From NCBI GenBank assembly GCA_963575745.1, contig CAUYUJ010009458.1, forward strand, positions 202,001 through 266,000: a stretch of 64,000 nucleotides of DNA, read 5' to 3'. A program made the position numbers and the translations under genes. Position 1 is the first letter of the stretch, and each line of letters begins with the position of its first letter. Below the pieces are notes generated by a model that made no database searches, had not been told where the DNA came from, and was given only the letters and a program-made list of their open reading frames with translations. Shown one piece after another: positions 61,843-64,000 of this stretch. This DNA is from Prorocentrum cordatum. Lineage: Eukaryota; Sar; Dinophyceae; Prorocentrales; Prorocentraceae.

Positions 61843-62979
61843 ATGCTTTAACGAAAAAATCGGCGCCTGCGGCGGGCTCAATGCATAATTTGTAAAAGTG
61901 AGGCGCCTGTGGCGGTCTTCTCCAGAGCCTCGAAGACTGAGGACGTCCTCGCAGTCCCCTCACTCTTACCCGCAACTGCGGGGGGTTACATATGATTCGT
62001 CCTCTTCGTCTTCTTCTTCTTGTTCTGATCATTTCAACGCGCCCCCCCCCCCTGGCCCCCACTCGTCCGCGCCAAAGCCTGGGGCCACGATGCGCACCCC
62101 CCCTCTCTTCCTGACACCCTCCCTGGCGGGAGCTCGCCTCCCCGTTGGCCCTGGGGCTCGGCGCCGGGGTCGTCTCCAGCACCCGGGGGGTGCAGGCGTG
62201 CATGCAGGGAGCAATCGGCGATCAGAGCCCCTGCACAGCTGGCCTGGCGATGCCCAGCTCCCCTCTTCTGACGGGCCTGTTTTCCACCACCACCACCACC
62301 ACCAGAAGTTGGAGAGGGGAAGGAGGTGGAGGACGAGGAGGAGGAGGAGGAGGAGGAGGACGAGGAGGACGAGGAGGAGGAGGAGGAGGATCAATCAATC
62401 AATCAACCATTGCGAGCCTCTGTCACTCAGCAGTCCTGGTGACCTCTGCAGGCTCTTGGATGCGAACTATCGCCTACCAGCGGCCGACGCTGGAAGGATG
62501 GCCCTCTCTGGCCGAAGCGGGACCGCTGTAAGGGGAACGCCCAGCGGCCCGCACGCGGCACCATCCTTCGTGAAAGGAACAAGCACGGGCGGACAGAGCA
62601 GGGGAAGGAGGGAGGACAAGTGAGCAAGGTCGCAACGCTTCTCACTTCTCTCTTGCAATATGGAAAACCCCGAGCCTGGGCGGCCCGCACTGCCGCGGCC
62701 CGCACTGCCGCGGCCCGCAGCGGACCCCCTCCCCCTCCAACTCATGGTGGTGGTGGTGGAACACGGGCCCATCGTCTTCGGCGCACCCGAGACACCGCCG
62801 ACGCTTCAGCCGGACGACCTCGCAGAGACCACGGGCCCACAGCGCAGACCTTGCGAGCAGGACGGCCTCGCGCCCTCCTCGGCGCCCCGGGGCGCCGGTG
62901 GAGGCCGCGACCGCCTCGAGAGGCGCCGGCCAGGACTGATTTCCAGCTGGGTGATTTCGGCGGGATTCGGAATGCGCCA
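61843..62979. other. No recognised gene; short microsatellites
   Basis: Contains GGCGCCTGCGGC / GGCGCCTGTGGC near 61863 and 61903, (CCA)n at 62288-62304, (GGA)n at 62328-62388, (AATC)n at 62391-62403 and CCGCGGCCCGCACTG repeats at 62690-62715. No coding motif. Confidence 0.5.
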
Positions 62980-63176
62980 AGCGGGGGCGGCAGAGAGGGG
63001 GGTGATGACCAGGGGGGGGGAGGATATCATGGCGGGGGCCAGGATGTTTCCCCAGATTTCGTGGCGCCTCTTCTTATTTCATTACGTCCCTAGCCCCCCC
63101 GCTGGGCCGGGCCCATGCCGCGGGTCATGATTTGCACCCCCCCCTCTTGGACACCCCCCTCTTGGCCGCTCCCGAG
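62980..63176. mobile_element. MITE family B, copy 5
   Basis: 197 bp, AGCGGGGGCGGCAGAGAGG to CTCTTGGCCGCTCCCGAG, with ATATCATGGCGGGGGCCAG, CCCAGATTTCGTGGCGCC, TTACGTCCCTAGCC and TCATGATTTGCACC in order. Confidence 0.88.
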
Positions 63177-64000
63177 CCAACGCCCAGACCTCCAACGTTT
63201 TAAACAAACGCAGTGGGGATATGTTTGGTCGTATGCGGCCCCTGTGGTCCCCCGCCAGGCCCCAGGGACCGTCAAACACTACTCGGGAGGAAAAGCCAGC
63301 CCTTTGGAAAGGGTCGGGACTGGTATGGATCCCATATTGAACAAATCGAGACTTTGGATGTCTGGGACTATACACCTACACCGATCCTGGCCAGGCCGAT
63401 CCTGGGTGCTCGATGGGTGCGCATGTCTTCAGCTAAGCCAGGAGAGGCCGTCTGAGCACCGATCTTCGGCCCAGGGTGGGCCTGAGGCCAGGACCGGAGC
63501 AGGTGCACCGTCGACGCGCTCTTGTGGGACCCGCATCGCCGCCCAAAGATGGTGCCGTTGGACTGGCTCTCCTCGTCAGATGACCGCGGAGGATGGAGGA
63601 TGCATCCTGGAGCATACGGCATACGGAGAGTACGTGGGGGCTGCGTCGGGCGTTCGCCAGCCGCGCCGCGGGGCGCGGGGCCGGAGCCGAGGGAGACGCG
63701 CCCCCGCAGGAGTCCGGAGTTCCCTCGCTGGAGCGACACCTCGGACTACGGGCGGCCTTCCGGAGGCCCGGGGGCGACATCGAGGGGGGATCCAGACACC
63801 CAGCGGCTCGACAAAATGGAGACGTCCGCGTCATCGTCGTCAGACGGCCAGTGGTTGCTCCATCTTCGGCTCCCTGGGGGCTGGTTTCGGGCCCCAGGCG
63901 GGGCCGTCAGGAAACAGCTCGGGATGAAAAAGCCAGCCCATCGGAAGTGGTCGTCAGTTCGGCCAGGGATGAAGATAGTCGCTCCAGAGCGTTATGTGAC
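63177..64000. other. No recognised gene
   Basis: 63255-63325 (GGGACCGTCAAACACTACTC, GGAAAGGGTCGGGAC) is a diverged relative of 33650-33710. The plus-strand frame to 63927 is not protein-like beyond short stretches. Confidence 0.35.

Noticed and set aside
61412-61888. PRDP / WVAG / GVGR repeat proteins
   Set aside because: They come from the 12-bp minisatellite; there is no non-repeat coding flank.
1-64000. Dinoflagellate spliced-leader (TTTTGGCTCAAG) or its relic, 5S rRNA, U snRNAs, telomere repeats (TTTAGGG)n
   Set aside because: I looked for them and found no match; GGCTCAAGGCT at about 4091 and 15307 lacks the preceding leader sequence.

Overview
The window looks like intergenic, repeat-dominated nuclear DNA of a dinoflagellate. 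The reasons are direct. It is GC-rich and has almost no long continuous genes. It carries a decayed copia-type polyprotein that joins a RING-H2 finger, a retroviral-type aspartic protease and a methyltransferase-like domain, a combination I associate with dinoflagellate retroelements. It also carries two non-LTR (LINE) reverse transcriptases, several families of short inverted-repeat elements and long (GGA)n tracts. A Prorocentrum-like genome is my guess from base composition; no marker in the window proves it. I see no rRNA, tRNA, spliced-leader RNA gene or CRISPR array.

Layout. 0-3.6 kb: short TIR elements and GGCCTCTTGGGG-type repeats. 3.7-5.2 kb: a less GC-rich island with a possible copia RNase H remnant. 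5.5-14.7 kb: a badly decayed copia-like element, in order gag basic tail, proline/alanine-rich spacer, RING-H2, protease, an unassigned stretch, methyltransferase-like domain, proline-rich tail. 15.4-16.6 kb: a cluster of four short inverted-repeat elements. 17.0-20.8 kb: plus-strand LINE with reverse transcriptase, RNase H and a CxxC tail, broken by three frame changes. 21-34.6 kb: almost only microsatellites, minisatellites and MITEs, with three small possible exons. 34.7-35.4 kb: two hairpin elements. 36.5-37.6 kb: a minus-strand gene-like reading frame with one frame change. 37.95-42.44 kb: a minus-strand LINE bracketed by a perfect 30-bp direct repeat and carrying a second, host-like 212-residue reading frame. 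43.9-46.97 kb: a 3-kb foldback structure of ACGT-rich degenerate repeats around a CT-rich core. 47.3-48.4 kb: a reading frame with a CxxC domain resembling the tail of the first LINE. 50.1-51.4 kb: a Mutator-like short element with a 10-bp target duplication, then three other short elements. 52.6-54.2 kb: a minus-strand coding fragment abutting a 150-bp satellite. 54.2-64 kb: minisatellites, a hairpin element with a 15-bp target duplication, a mariner-type MITE, and MITE copies.

How it fits together. Nothing here forms an operon or pathway. The shared theme is mobile DNA: autonomous retroelements in decay, and at least six families of short, mostly non-autonomous elements present in 2-5 copies each within 64 kb, often nested or clustered. 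Between them are tandem arrays with units from 12 to about 430 bp. The most notable items are the hairpin family whose two arms stay complementary although their sequence differs between copies, the LINE that carries a host-like reading frame inside its direct repeats, the ACGT foldback structure, and the RING/protease/methyltransferase-like polyprotein. All function calls rest on reading motifs by eye; no alignment or search was run.
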